In this document: positions 8,820 to 16,578 of the stretch, in pieces
How positions within the stretch are numbered: the first letter of the stretch is position 1
How the letters are laid out: each line of letters begins with the position of its first letter
DNA from: Promineifilum sp.
GTDB taxonomy: Bacteria > Chloroflexota > Anaerolineae > Promineifilales > Promineifilaceae
Direction of reading: 5' to 3'
Length of the DNA: 64,000 nucleotides
Assembly (NCBI GenBank): GCA_020634335.1
Contig: JACKBY010000006.1
Location: forward strand, 1 to 64,000
Position numbers and translations under genes: made by a program
The notes under the pieces: generated by a model
The model's database searches: none
What the model saw: only the letters and a program-made list of their open reading frames with translations
Told to the model about the DNA's origin: nothing

Positions 8820-9132
8820 GATGATACCTGTTGCGCCGGTGGACGTGCTGCCTCCCGGTTCGCGCCTGCATTTCGAGCTCGAAGAAGAATCAGTCATTGT
8901 CCTCAACGTGGATGGTAATTACTATTGCATCGCCGACTTATGCACGCATGATGGCGGCCCGTTGGAAGACGGCGAAGTTGTGGATTGCCAGATAGAGTGT
9001 CCGCGCCACGGCGCCCGGTTCGACGTGCGTACGGGCAAAGTGACGCGATTGCCGGCGACAGACCCCATTCCCGTCTTCGCGGTTAAAGTCGAGAATGGGA
9101 TCATCTTCGTAGAGGAACCTGACCCCTGGTAG
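8812..9132 (+). CDS. Rieske [2Fe-2S] ferredoxin (NirD/ferredoxin-component type)
   Basis: 106 residues. It carries both halves of the Rieske motif, C-T-H with Cys44 and His46 and C-x2-H with Cys63 and His66, and so should bind a [2Fe-2S] cluster. No signal peptide is present, so it is a soluble electron carrier like those of dioxygenase or nitrite reductase systems. The start at 8812 overlaps the sufU stop; an ATG at 8821 is also possible. The partner enzyme is unknown. Similar Rieske genes end other SUF operons, so a redox role in cluster assembly is plausible but unproven. Confidence 0.88.
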   Translation: MTKMIPVAPVDVLPPGSRLHFELEEESVIVLNVDGNYYCIADLCTHDGGPLEDGEVVDCQIECPRHGARFDVRTGKVTRLPATDPIPVFAVKVENGIIFVEEPDPW

Positions 9133-9203
9133 TCGGATGATTCTTGCCGCGGGTCGTCTGGCGACACGCCCGGCTGTGAATGGTTGCCTGTGCCAAACAT
9201 TCG

Positions 9204-9232
9204 TTGACACCTGCCCACAAATTGCCTACACT
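9204..9232 (+). promoter_or_regulatory. gyrA promoter
   Basis: TTGACA (9204-9209), a 17-nt spacer and TACACT (9227-9232). A GATAAT shortly downstream (9236-9241) is an alternative -10. The gyrA start is about 65 nt downstream. Confidence 0.6.
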
Positions 9233-9299
9233 TGAGATAATATAGAACAAATTTTCAAGCGGTCGTTGCTTATGCGGCCGATTACACCTGTGCCACCTT

Positions 9300-11792
9300 A
9301 TGGAAGTCGGACTAATAAAACAAGTCAATATTGATCAGGAGATGCGCGAATCGTATCTCAGCTATGCGATGAGCGTCATCGTCTCTCGTGCCCTGCCGGA
9401 CGCACGTGACGGGTTAAAGCCGGTTCAACGACGCATTCTCTATGCCATGTATGACATGGGATTGCGGCCGGATACACCATATAAGAAATCGGCCCGCGTC
9501 GTTGGTGAGGTATTGGGCAAATACCATCCTCACGGCGATCAGTCGGTGTATGAGGCGATGGTTCGAATGGCGCAGGACTTCTCCATGCGCTATATGCTCG
9601 TGGACGGGCAGGGCAATTTTGGATCGATCGATGGAGATGCGGCCGCGGCCATGCGCTACACTGAGGCGCGCATGTCCCAAATGGGGTTCGATCTTTTAGA
9701 GGACATCGAAAAGAATACCATCGATTTCGAGCCGAACTTCGATGACTCGCTGAAAGAACCGAGTGTGATGCCGGCGACTCTCCCTAACCTGCTTGTCAAT
9801 GGCGCTTCGGGCATTGCCGTGGGCATGGCGACGAGCATTCCTCCCCACAACCTGACGGAGGTCGTGTCGGCGCTGGTCTACATGCTCGATAATTGGAAGG
9901 ATTTAGACGACATCTCGGTGGGCGATTTGATGCGCTTCATCCAGGGGCCTGACTTTCCGACAGGTGGTCTAATTTCTCGCCATCGTGGACAAGACGATGA
10001 GACCGATGTCATCGCCAGCGCTTATGCGACGGGGCGCGGTCGAGTGGTGATGAGGGCGCGCGCCCACATCGAGCAAATGGAGCGTAACAAATCGCGCATC
10101 ATCATCACCGAAATACCCTATCAGGTCAACAAGACGAATCTGATGGGGCGCATCGCCGACTTGCATCGCGACGGCCGGCTAGAAGGCTTGACCGATCTGC
10201 GCGACGAGTCCGACCGGAGGGGCTTGCGCATCATCATCGAGACGACGCGCACGGTCGATGCTGAAGACGTGCTGGCCGATCTGTTTCGCCTGACACCTTT
10301 ACAATCGACCTTCAGTATCTCGTTGTTGGCTTTGGTGAATAACGAGCCGCGCGTGATGACCCTGAAGCAAGCGTTACGCTTCTATCTTGAGCATCGCTTG
10401 GAAGTCATTCGCCGACGCAGCGAATATGATCTAGATCGGGCACGCCAACGGGCACATATTCTGGAAGGCCTGCTCACTGCGCTCGATCATCTGGACGAAG
10501 TGATCGCCCTGATTCGCAAGTCACGATCAGCCGACACCGCCAAATCGAACCTCATGGACCGGTTTAAGCTGACCGAGGTTCAGGCCCAGGCGATATTGGA
10601 TATGCAACTTCGGCGACTGGCGGCGCTGGAGCGCAAAAAGATACAAGAAGAACACAAAGAGAAGCTGGCCCTCATCAAGGAATTGGAGAAGCTCCTGGCG
10701 CGTCCCGAGTTAATGCGGCAGCAGATCAAGAAGGAATTGGTCGCGATCAACGAAAAGTTCGGCGACAAGCGCCGTACGCAAATCGTCGATTCGATGGAAG
10801 GGGGTGTGCTGACGAGCGCCGGACTTTTGCCGGATGAACAGGGCTGGATCATGATAGGCGAAAAGGGTACCGTATGCCGGACCACCGGCATGACGTTGCC
10901 TTCCATGGCTCGCAAACCCGCGGAGCAACCCGCCGTCCTGCTCCAAGCGGGAACGCGTGATATCCTGTATCTATTTTCCGCTGGTGGCCGTGCCGTGGGC
11001 TTGCCCGTTCATCGCATCCCTGAGGGCGATGACATCGGCAAGGGCACATCGTGGGCCAACCTGACCCCGTTGGGTCGGGATGATCTTCTGGTCGCTGCTC
11101 TGGCACTGCCGGCTGATGGGGAGCGGGAAGGGTATTTATTCCTGACCACGCTTGCCGGGGTGGTCAAGCGTGTTCGTCTGGAAGACTTGCCGGGCGTGAC
11201 CGCAGATCCGTTTACCGTGATTAATGTGGCCGAGGACGATGCCCTGGGCTGGGCGCGGCTGACCACCGGCGAGGAGGAAGTGATCCTTGCCACCTCCGGC
11301 GGTCAGGCTATCCGATTTACCGAGGAAGCGGTGCGGCCGATGGGCCTGCCTGCGTCTGGTGTGTTGGGGATCAAGCTCGACGGCGAGACGGACGGCCTGG
11401 TCGGAATGGAGATTGTCAGACCGGACAGTTTCGTGTTTAGCATCACCGATAACGGCTTGGCCAAGGCCACACCCATTGAAGAGTACCCGGTTCAGAATCG
11501 TTACGGCCAGGGCGTGATCAATTTGCGCCTGCCCAAAGGTGCGTCAGAAGTTGTGGCGATGACACTTTTGTCGCGCGGCGTGACGCTTATCGTGACCACC
11601 AGCGGCGGTGTGATCAAGAAGTTGGGGCTAAGCGATACGATTATCGGTACGCGCAGCGTTAGGCCACAATCGGCCTTGTCTCTGGCAGCCAAAAGCCGGG
11701 TTACCGGCCTTGTTGTGCCGGAGGATCGACCACCCAAGGCGACGGACACGGCGGGGCGAAGCAAGAAAGGCGGAAAGAGCAAGAATAAGTAG
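9300..11792 (+). CDS. gyrA: DNA gyrase subunit A (type IIA topoisomerase)
   Basis: 830 residues, full length. The subunit cleaves and rejoins DNA; catalytic Tyr120 sits in AAMRYTEARM. The N-terminal winged-helix/tower region carries GKYHPHGD, VDGQGNFGS and the PNLLVNGASGIAVGMAT segment. A coiled coil spans about 370-490 and six beta-pinwheel blades form the C-terminus. The last blade has QNRYGQG at the place of the gyrase box, which supports gyrase over ParC, although the box is not canonical. In the quinolone pocket, Gln81 and Glu85 stand where E. coli has Ser83 and Asp87. The gene is not next to gyrB. Confidence 0.92.
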   Translation: MEVGLIKQVNIDQEMRESYLSYAMSVIVSRALPDARDGLKPVQRRILYAMYDMGLRPDTPYKKSARVVGEVLGKYHPHGDQSVYEAMVRMAQDFSMRYMLVDGQGNFGSIDGDAAAAMRYTEARMSQMGFDLLEDIEKNTIDFEPNFDDSLKEPSVMPATLPNLLVNGASGIAVGMATSIPPHNLTEVVSALVYMLDNWKDLDDISVGDLMRFIQGPDFPTGGLISRHRGQDDETDVIASAYATGRGRVVMRARAHIEQMERNKSRIIITEIPYQVNKTNLMGRIADLHRDGRLEGLTDLRDESDRRGLRIIIETTRTVDAEDVLADLFRLTPLQSTFSISLLALVNNEPRVMTLKQALRFYLEHRLEVIRRRSEYDLDRARQRAHILEGLLTALDHLDEVIALIRKSRSADTAKSNLMDRFKLTEVQAQAILDMQLRRLAALERKKIQEEHKEKLALIKELEKLLARPELMRQQIKKELVAINEKFGDKRRTQIVDSMEGGVLTSAGLLPDEQGWIMIGEKGTVCRTTGMTLPSMARKPAEQPAVLLQAGTRDILYLFSAGGRAVGLPVHRIPEGDDIGKGTSWANLTPLGRDDLLVAALALPADGEREGYLFLTTLAGVVKRVRLEDLPGVTADPFTVINVAEDDALGWARLTTGEEEVILATSGGQAIRFTEEAVRPMGLPASGVLGIKLDGETDGLVGMEIVRPDSFVFSITDNGLAKATPIEEYPVQNRYGQGVINLRLPKGASEVVAMTLLSRGVTLIVTTSGGVIKKLGLSDTIIGTRSVRPQSALSLAAKSRVTGLVVPEDRPPKATDTAGRSKKGGKSKNK

Positions 11793-11817
11793 CTTAATAT
11801 TTCAGTGGAGTACAATC

Positions 11818-12324
11818 ATGAACTTTCGAGATCGATGGGCAGAGAAGGAAAATGGCGAACGCTTCGTTTTTACAGTAGAGATGCAGCGCCGACTCAGCCA
11901 GGCAGGCTTGCCGATTGACCCGGCGGCTTTGGATCAGTTGGGAACTGTGGAGCGCCAATCCCAGCCGACGCGCTACGAAAGAAGGGAGCAGTCAGAGCCT
12001 GAGCCACGCGCTCCGGAAAGTTCCTCTCGGTCGGAAGAGCGCTCCTCATCCCCACGGAGCGGAGAGATCGTTGGACCGGAGACGATCCAGATTGATCCCA
12101 TGACGGGCAAATACGTGGGGCGGGTCAAGTGGTACAACACCAAAAAGGGGTATGGCTTTATCGTTCGCGGCGCGGGCGAGGAGATATTCTTCCATAAGTC
12201 GGCCACCGTAGGCGAAGTAGAAGAGTTCGATGAGGGCCAGTGGATACTCTACGACGTGGAGACAACGGCCAAAGGGCCGGAGGCCACCGACGTAGAGCCT
12301 TATTTGGGAGAGCCGCTGGAGTGA
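11818..12324 (+). CDS. Cold-shock-domain protein with N-terminal extension
   Basis: 168 residues. The C-terminal ~65 residues form a cold-shock domain, with RNP1 as KGYGFI and RNP2 as EIFFHKS (usual forms KGFGFI and VFVHFS), so it likely binds single-stranded RNA or DNA. The N-terminal 100 residues hold a short helical part (FVFTVEMQRRLSQAG) and a charged, disordered Ser/Arg/Glu-rich linker. GGAG precedes the ATG at 11818. It follows gyrA by 25 nt and may share its transcript. Confidence 0.85.
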   Translation: MNFRDRWAEKENGERFVFTVEMQRRLSQAGLPIDPAALDQLGTVERQSQPTRYERREQSEPEPRAPESSSRSEERSSSPRSGEIVGPETIQIDPMTGKYVGRVKWYNTKKGYGFIVRGAGEEIFFHKSATVGEVEEFDEGQWILYDVETTAKGPEATDVEPYLGEPLE

Positions 12325-12338
12325 CCTGCCGGATAACT

Positions 12339-13322
12339 TTACTTGGGCGCGCCGCCCTGAACCAGTCGCGGATCAAGCGCGTCACGCAGGCCGTCCCCCA
12401 GCAGATTAAACGCCAGCACTGTGGTCATGATGGCTAGGCCGGGAAAGAAGACGAGATGTGGCGCACTGAATACCTGATTGCGCTCGATTGCCAGCATGGA
12501 GCCCCATTCCGGCGTGGGGGGCTGTGCGCCAAGTCCGATGAAGGACAGGGCGGCTGTGTCCAGAATGGCGGTAGCGATGCCTAGTGTCGCCACGACGATG
12601 AGAGGAGGCAGTGAGTTGGGCAGGATGCGGCCGAAAAGGATGTGCCAGTTGCTGGCCCCCAGCGCCCGCGAAGCCTCTATAAAAGCCATCTCGCGCACGG
12701 ACAAGACGCTCGCGCGCGTGACGCGCGCATAGGCGGGAACACTGATAATCGCAATCGCCAACATGGCGTTCGTGAGGCCCGGCCCCAATACACTGACGAT
12801 GGCAATAGCCAGCAGCAAGAAGGGGAAGGCCAGTACGACGTCGAGCACGCGCATAATGACGTTATCGGCCCATCCACCGAAGAAACCGGCTATTGCACCC
12901 AGCAGCGTGCCGGTGATGACGGCAAAGCCCACGGTTAGAAGACCTACGTAGAGGGACACCCGAGTGCCGTAAATGATGCGGCTGAACACATCGCGAAAAT
13001 TACCGTCGATTCCCATAATATGCTGAGGGCGATCCGAAGGGCATCCCAGGATGTGGATACATGGTCCTTCGCGTTTGCCTACGGCTTCGATGCCGATGAG
13101 CGGCTTCTCGGGGTCGTACGGCGCGATTAACGGCGCAAAGACGGCGCTGATGAGCAAAATCGCCAGCAGGATTAAACCGATGAGGGCGGAACGTTGTCGA
13201 AACAGTCGCCGGAAGGTTAATCGCCACAAACTATTGGCGCGATAGTCATCGATATTCCCCACATGCGCGTCGTCGAGTGGTAAGGTGGCTACGGGTTTGG
13301 TTGGCTCGGTCACGATTGACAT
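12339..13322 (-). CDS. Family-5 ABC transporter permease, DppC/OppC type
   Basis: 327 residues. An N-terminal OppC_N segment is followed by six predicted membrane spans and the inner-membrane permease loop EASRALGASNWHILFGRILPN, the EAA-type site that contacts the ATPase. It works with the DppB-type permease 5 nt upstream and the binding protein beyond. No ATPase gene follows: the next gene (cold-shock protein) is convergent. The substrate is probably a peptide or oligosaccharide, but the sequence does not say. Confidence 0.92.
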   Translation of the reverse strand: MSIVTEPTKPVATLPLDDAHVGNIDDYRANSLWRLTFRRLFRQRSALIGLILLAILLISAVFAPLIAPYDPEKPLIGIEAVGKREGPCIHILGCPSDRPQHIMGIDGNFRDVFSRIIYGTRVSLYVGLLTVGFAVITGTLLGAIAGFFGGWADNVIMRVLDVVLAFPFLLLAIAIVSVLGPGLTNAMLAIAIISVPAYARVTRASVLSVREMAFIEASRALGASNWHILFGRILPNSLPPLIVVATLGIATAILDTAALSFIGLGAQPPTPEWGSMLAIERNQVFSAPHLVFFPGLAIMTTVLAFNLLGDGLRDALDPRLVQGGAPK

Positions 13323-13327
13323 GGGGC

Positions 13328-14407
13328 TTAGTCCAGTTGTACGCGCGGATCCAGGACGGCGTATGACAGGTCGACCAGTAGGTTAACGAGCACATAGCCG
13401 ATGGCGATGACCACCACGAAACCCTGGATAATCGGATAATCGCGGGCAGTGATAGCTTCGTAGAGGCTGCGACCCACCCCCGCCAGCCCGAAGATAGTTT
13501 CCGTCAGGATGGCGCCGCTAAGGACAAGGCCGAACTGGAGACCGATGATGGTGACGATGGGCAATAGCGCGTTCCGGAAGGCATGTTTCATGACCACGGC
13601 CCGCTGCCGCAACCCTTTCGCCTTGGCCGTGCGCACATAATCCTGTCCCAGTACCTCCAGCATGGACGAGCGGGTCATGCGGGCGATGATAGCCAGAGGG
13701 ATGGTCGCTAGCGCAACGGCCGGCAAGATGAGATGGCGGATCGCGTCGCCCAACACTGCCCAATTGCCCGTAATGATTGAGTTGAAGATGTAAAATTTAC
13801 TAAGGAAATCGGCCAGCCCGGCGCGAAATGTGCCGGCTGTTATTTGCCAGCCATAAACTTCGTAAAACGGAATGGGGTTGACGCCGGGAGAGAGCCGGCC
13901 GCTGGGCGGCAACTGGAACGGCGTGTCCTTCAGAAGCAGGGCGAACACGTAAGCCAGCATGAGGCCCAGCCAAAAGACGGGCATCGAAACGCCGATGTTG
14001 GCCCCGATCATCGTGATCACGTCCAATGGTGAGTTTCGGCGCAACGCCGAGATGATTCCTAACGGTATTCCCACGGATACGGCAATGAGCACCGCCGTAA
14101 CACCTAATTCAATGGTCTGGGGCAGGCGCTCGATGAGTATCTCCAGTACCGGCCTTTTAAAGCGGATAGATTCGCCGAAATCACCGCGCAACATGTCACG
14201 GGCGAAGATGACGAACTGGGTGGAGAGCGGCTTATCCAGGCCCTTTTCTGCGTTGAAAGTGGCGCAGATGGCCGGCGTGGCCTTTTCGCCAAACATGGCG
14301 GTGCAGGGTTCGCCGGGGATGGCTCGCGCCAGCAAAAACGTGACGATCAAAACACCAACGATGACGGGTATGGCCGCTATAAGACGGCGGATAGTATATT
14401 GGGTCAC
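13328..14407 (-). CDS. Family-5 ABC transporter permease, DppB/OppB type
   Basis: 359 residues with about six membrane spans. It has the typical N-terminus YTIRRLIAAIPVIVGVLIVTFLLARAI-type region (about residues 4-28), the EAA-loop segment YVRTAKAKGLRQRAVVMKHAFRNA, and a C-terminal DLSYAVLDPRVQL. It is longer than E. coli DppB because of an insert around residues 160-210. The start is GTG at 14407 with AGAGG upstream. It is followed by the DppC-type gene and preceded by a perfect hairpin that separates it from the binding-protein gene. Confidence 0.92.
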   Translation of the reverse strand: MTQYTIRRLIAAIPVIVGVLIVTFLLARAIPGEPCTAMFGEKATPAICATFNAEKGLDKPLSTQFVIFARDMLRGDFGESIRFKRPVLEILIERLPQTIELGVTAVLIAVSVGIPLGIISALRRNSPLDVITMIGANIGVSMPVFWLGLMLAYVFALLLKDTPFQLPPSGRLSPGVNPIPFYEVYGWQITAGTFRAGLADFLSKFYIFNSIITGNWAVLGDAIRHLILPAVALATIPLAIIARMTRSSMLEVLGQDYVRTAKAKGLRQRAVVMKHAFRNALLPIVTIIGLQFGLVLSGAILTETIFGLAGVGRSLYEAITARDYPIIQGFVVVIAIGYVLVNLLVDLSYAVLDPRVQLD

Positions 14408-14452
14408 ATGGGCCTCTTGATCGTTTCTGCTATGTAATTATTTTTAATCGAT

Positions 14453-14489
14453 CAGGCGGGATGGATAACGTTGCCATCCATCCCGCCTG
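14453..14489. other. Perfect 13-bp hairpin between binding-protein and permease genes
   Basis: Arms at 14453-14465 and 14477-14489 are fully complementary with an 11-nt loop. No U-run follows on the minus strand, so it is more likely an mRNA-stabilising or attenuating element than a full terminator. It would allow more binding protein than permease to be made. Confidence 0.7.
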
Positions 14490-14530
14490 AATTAACTGCT
14501 AAACGTCTAGCCGGGAATGCCCAGCGTGAC

Positions 14531-16357
14531 TTACTCCGCCGGAGGAGCGTTCAGGAACGGCCCCCAAAGCGCTGAGAAGTACGAGAACGCGCCGGTATTG
14601 CCGACGTGCAGCGGGTTCGCCGCGTCCCACTGGACAGCGTAGGACAAGACGACGTCATTGGCGTCCAGCGTCGAGCCGTCGTGGAAGGTGACGCCTTCGC
14701 GCAGATGGCATGTCCAGACCGTCAGGTCCTCGTTCGCATCGCAACTGGTCGCCAGCGACGGCTCAACAGCCGTGCCGCCGACTTCGTAGGCCAACAGTGC
14801 TTCGGTGACCTGCTCGCAAGCCCGCAGCGATTCGCCGTCGGTCTCGTCGGCGCAGTAGAGGCTGATCGGTTCGGCGTTCTGCATCCAGACGAAGGTGTCC
14901 TTGCCGGGATCCATCTTGGCGAAGGACTCATTGCCCAGCGGGCTGACGTGCGGACTTGAAACCGAGGCCAGATAGGCCACACCAGAGCCACCGTGGGCGA
15001 TGGGAACCATCGGCACGTGTTGCTTAATCAGGTTGTTGGCCTGCTCGTACAACGGCGCGCGGGCATCATCGCCGGCCAGGGAAGCAGCTTCCGAAAGCGT
15101 ATCGGTGATGTCGCCGAACTGGTCGCCGAACTGGGCCGAAGAGCTAACGCCGAAGTGATAGTCGAGGAAGTTGGTCATGTCCGGATAGTCAGCGCCCCAA
15201 CCCAGCAGGTGGAGGCCTTCAAGCTGGCCGGCGTCGGCTGCTTCCAGAAATGCGCCGGATTCCATAACGTTGATGTTAGCCGTGATGTTGAGATTCTCAG
15301 CCAACTGGGCCTGGATATCCTGGGCCACGATGTTGGGGTCGGGCAAATAGCCACGGACCACGTCGCGGTAGGCGATTTCGGTCTCAAACCCGTCCGGGTA
15401 ACCAGCCTCGGCCAACAGGGCGCGAGCGGCTTCGGGATCGAATTCATACCATTCCTCGCCGGCGCAGCCGTTGGGGATGGCGCACGGGGTGAAGTGGGTG
15501 GCGACTTCCGAGCCGGGCGGATAGAAGTTATCGACAATGCGCTGCCGGTCGATGCCCATAGCAATAGCCTGGCGAACCATCTCGTTGTCGAACGGCGGGT
15601 ATGTGTTGTTCATGCCGACGTAAAAGACGTTCAGTGCCGGGCGTTCCAGCAGTTGGAGGTTCGGGTCGCCGGCGATCGTCTCGAAGTCATCCGGGCCGGG
15701 GTTGTCGATGCCGTCAACCGTACCCGATTGCAGTTCGAGCAAACGCGCTGCCGACTCGGTCTGCCAACGGAAGACCAGCGTATCGGCGAACGCAGCGTCG
15801 CCCCAATAGTTGGGATTCTTGGTCATGACCAATTCTTCGCCGCGGTTCCACTGGCTTATCATGTAGGGGCCGGTGCCGATTGGGTTCTCGAGCAGTTCCG
15901 GGGTCCCACCCATTGCTTCCAGATGCTCGGACGGCTGAATGGCAAACGAGGTAAATGCAGCCTTCGACGGGAAAGCCGGGTCCGGCTGGCAACGGGTGAA
16001 CTGAACGGTCAGTTCGTCAATGGCGGCGATTTCCTTGAAGGCGTTGCCCGGAGCCGGAGGACAAAAATCGTCCGGGGCGGTGACGACCATCATATCGGCC
16101 ATTGGCTCTTCCGGCGCCGGCTCGGCCGTTGCTTCTTCGCCGCCGGCGATTTCAGTGGCCGCCGCTTCAACGGTCGGCGCGATTTCCTCGACGGCCGCTT
16201 GGACCGTCGGAGCAAGCTCGGTCGCCGCGGCTGCCAACGTCGGCGCTACCTGGTCCACCGCATCCTGGATATCACCACTCGTTGCCGTACAGGCAGTGAT
16301 GACCAGGGCAGCGATGAGCAGGAGGCCCATCACCAGTAAAATTCTGCTTTTCTTCAT
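14531..16357 (-). CDS. Family-5 solute-binding lipoprotein with circularly permuted domain order
   Basis: 608 residues. A lipoprotein signal ends at Cys23 (VITAC), followed by three 11-residue Ala/Glu repeats (about 38-70) and an acidic linker. Residues 105-487 match the middle and C-terminal part of the SBP_bac_5 fold (IDELTVQFTRCQPDPAF, GTGPYMISQW, NPNYWG, RQAIAMGIDRQRIV, EAARALLAEAGYPDGFE). Residues 488-606 match the normal N-terminal part (AEPISL, VTEALLAYEVGGTAVEPSLA, HLREGVTFHDGSTLDANDVV). The order is therefore rotated relative to the two other binding proteins of this window. A ribosome site AAGGAG precedes the ATG. It should deliver peptide- or sugar-like ligands to the two permeases downstream. 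Confidence 0.93.
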   Translation of the reverse strand: MKKSRILLVMGLLLIAALVITACTATSGDIQDAVDQVAPTLAAAATELAPTVQAAVEEIAPTVEAAATEIAGGEEATAEPAPEEPMADMMVVTAPDDFCPPAPGNAFKEIAAIDELTVQFTRCQPDPAFPSKAAFTSFAIQPSEHLEAMGGTPELLENPIGTGPYMISQWNRGEELVMTKNPNYWGDAAFADTLVFRWQTESAARLLELQSGTVDGIDNPGPDDFETIAGDPNLQLLERPALNVFYVGMNNTYPPFDNEMVRQAIAMGIDRQRIVDNFYPPGSEVATHFTPCAIPNGCAGEEWYEFDPEAARALLAEAGYPDGFETEIAYRDVVRGYLPDPNIVAQDIQAQLAENLNITANINVMESGAFLEAADAGQLEGLHLLGWGADYPDMTNFLDYHFGVSSSAQFGDQFGDITDTLSEAASLAGDDARAPLYEQANNLIKQHVPMVPIAHGGSGVAYLASVSSPHVSPLGNESFAKMDPGKDTFVWMQNAEPISLYCADETDGESLRACEQVTEALLAYEVGGTAVEPSLATSCDANEDLTVWTCHLREGVTFHDGSTLDANDVVLSYAVQWDAANPLHVGNTGAFSYFSALWGPFLNAPPAE

Positions 16358-16565
16358 CTCTTTCTTTCTCTCCTTGCGTAACTTGGGCTAAATCAACCCT
16401 ATAAGGGATAGTAGAATAGCAATGATGATCTTAAAACGCAAGAGATTGCGTGAAGAGTGGCAAACTGGTGACAGAAAAGAGTGACGTTGGGATGAGGAGC
16501 TCTCACCCGCAGGTAAGTGATTTTTGAAGTTGTTTGAATCACGCGCATGAGGGCGGTATTGCGAG

Positions 16566-16571
16566 TATAAT
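16566..16571 (+). promoter_or_regulatory. -10 box of polX, predicted leaderless
   Basis: TATAAT lies 7 nt before the ATG at 16579 and there is no Shine-Dalgarno sequence. A transcript from this box would start at or next to the start codon. Confidence 0.6.
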
Positions 16572-16578
16572 AGGCGTT

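Noticed and set aside
14993..16339. 448-codon plus-strand frame opposite the permuted binding protein
   Set aside because: Antisense of a recognised lipoprotein gene; no recognisable domain and no ribosome site.
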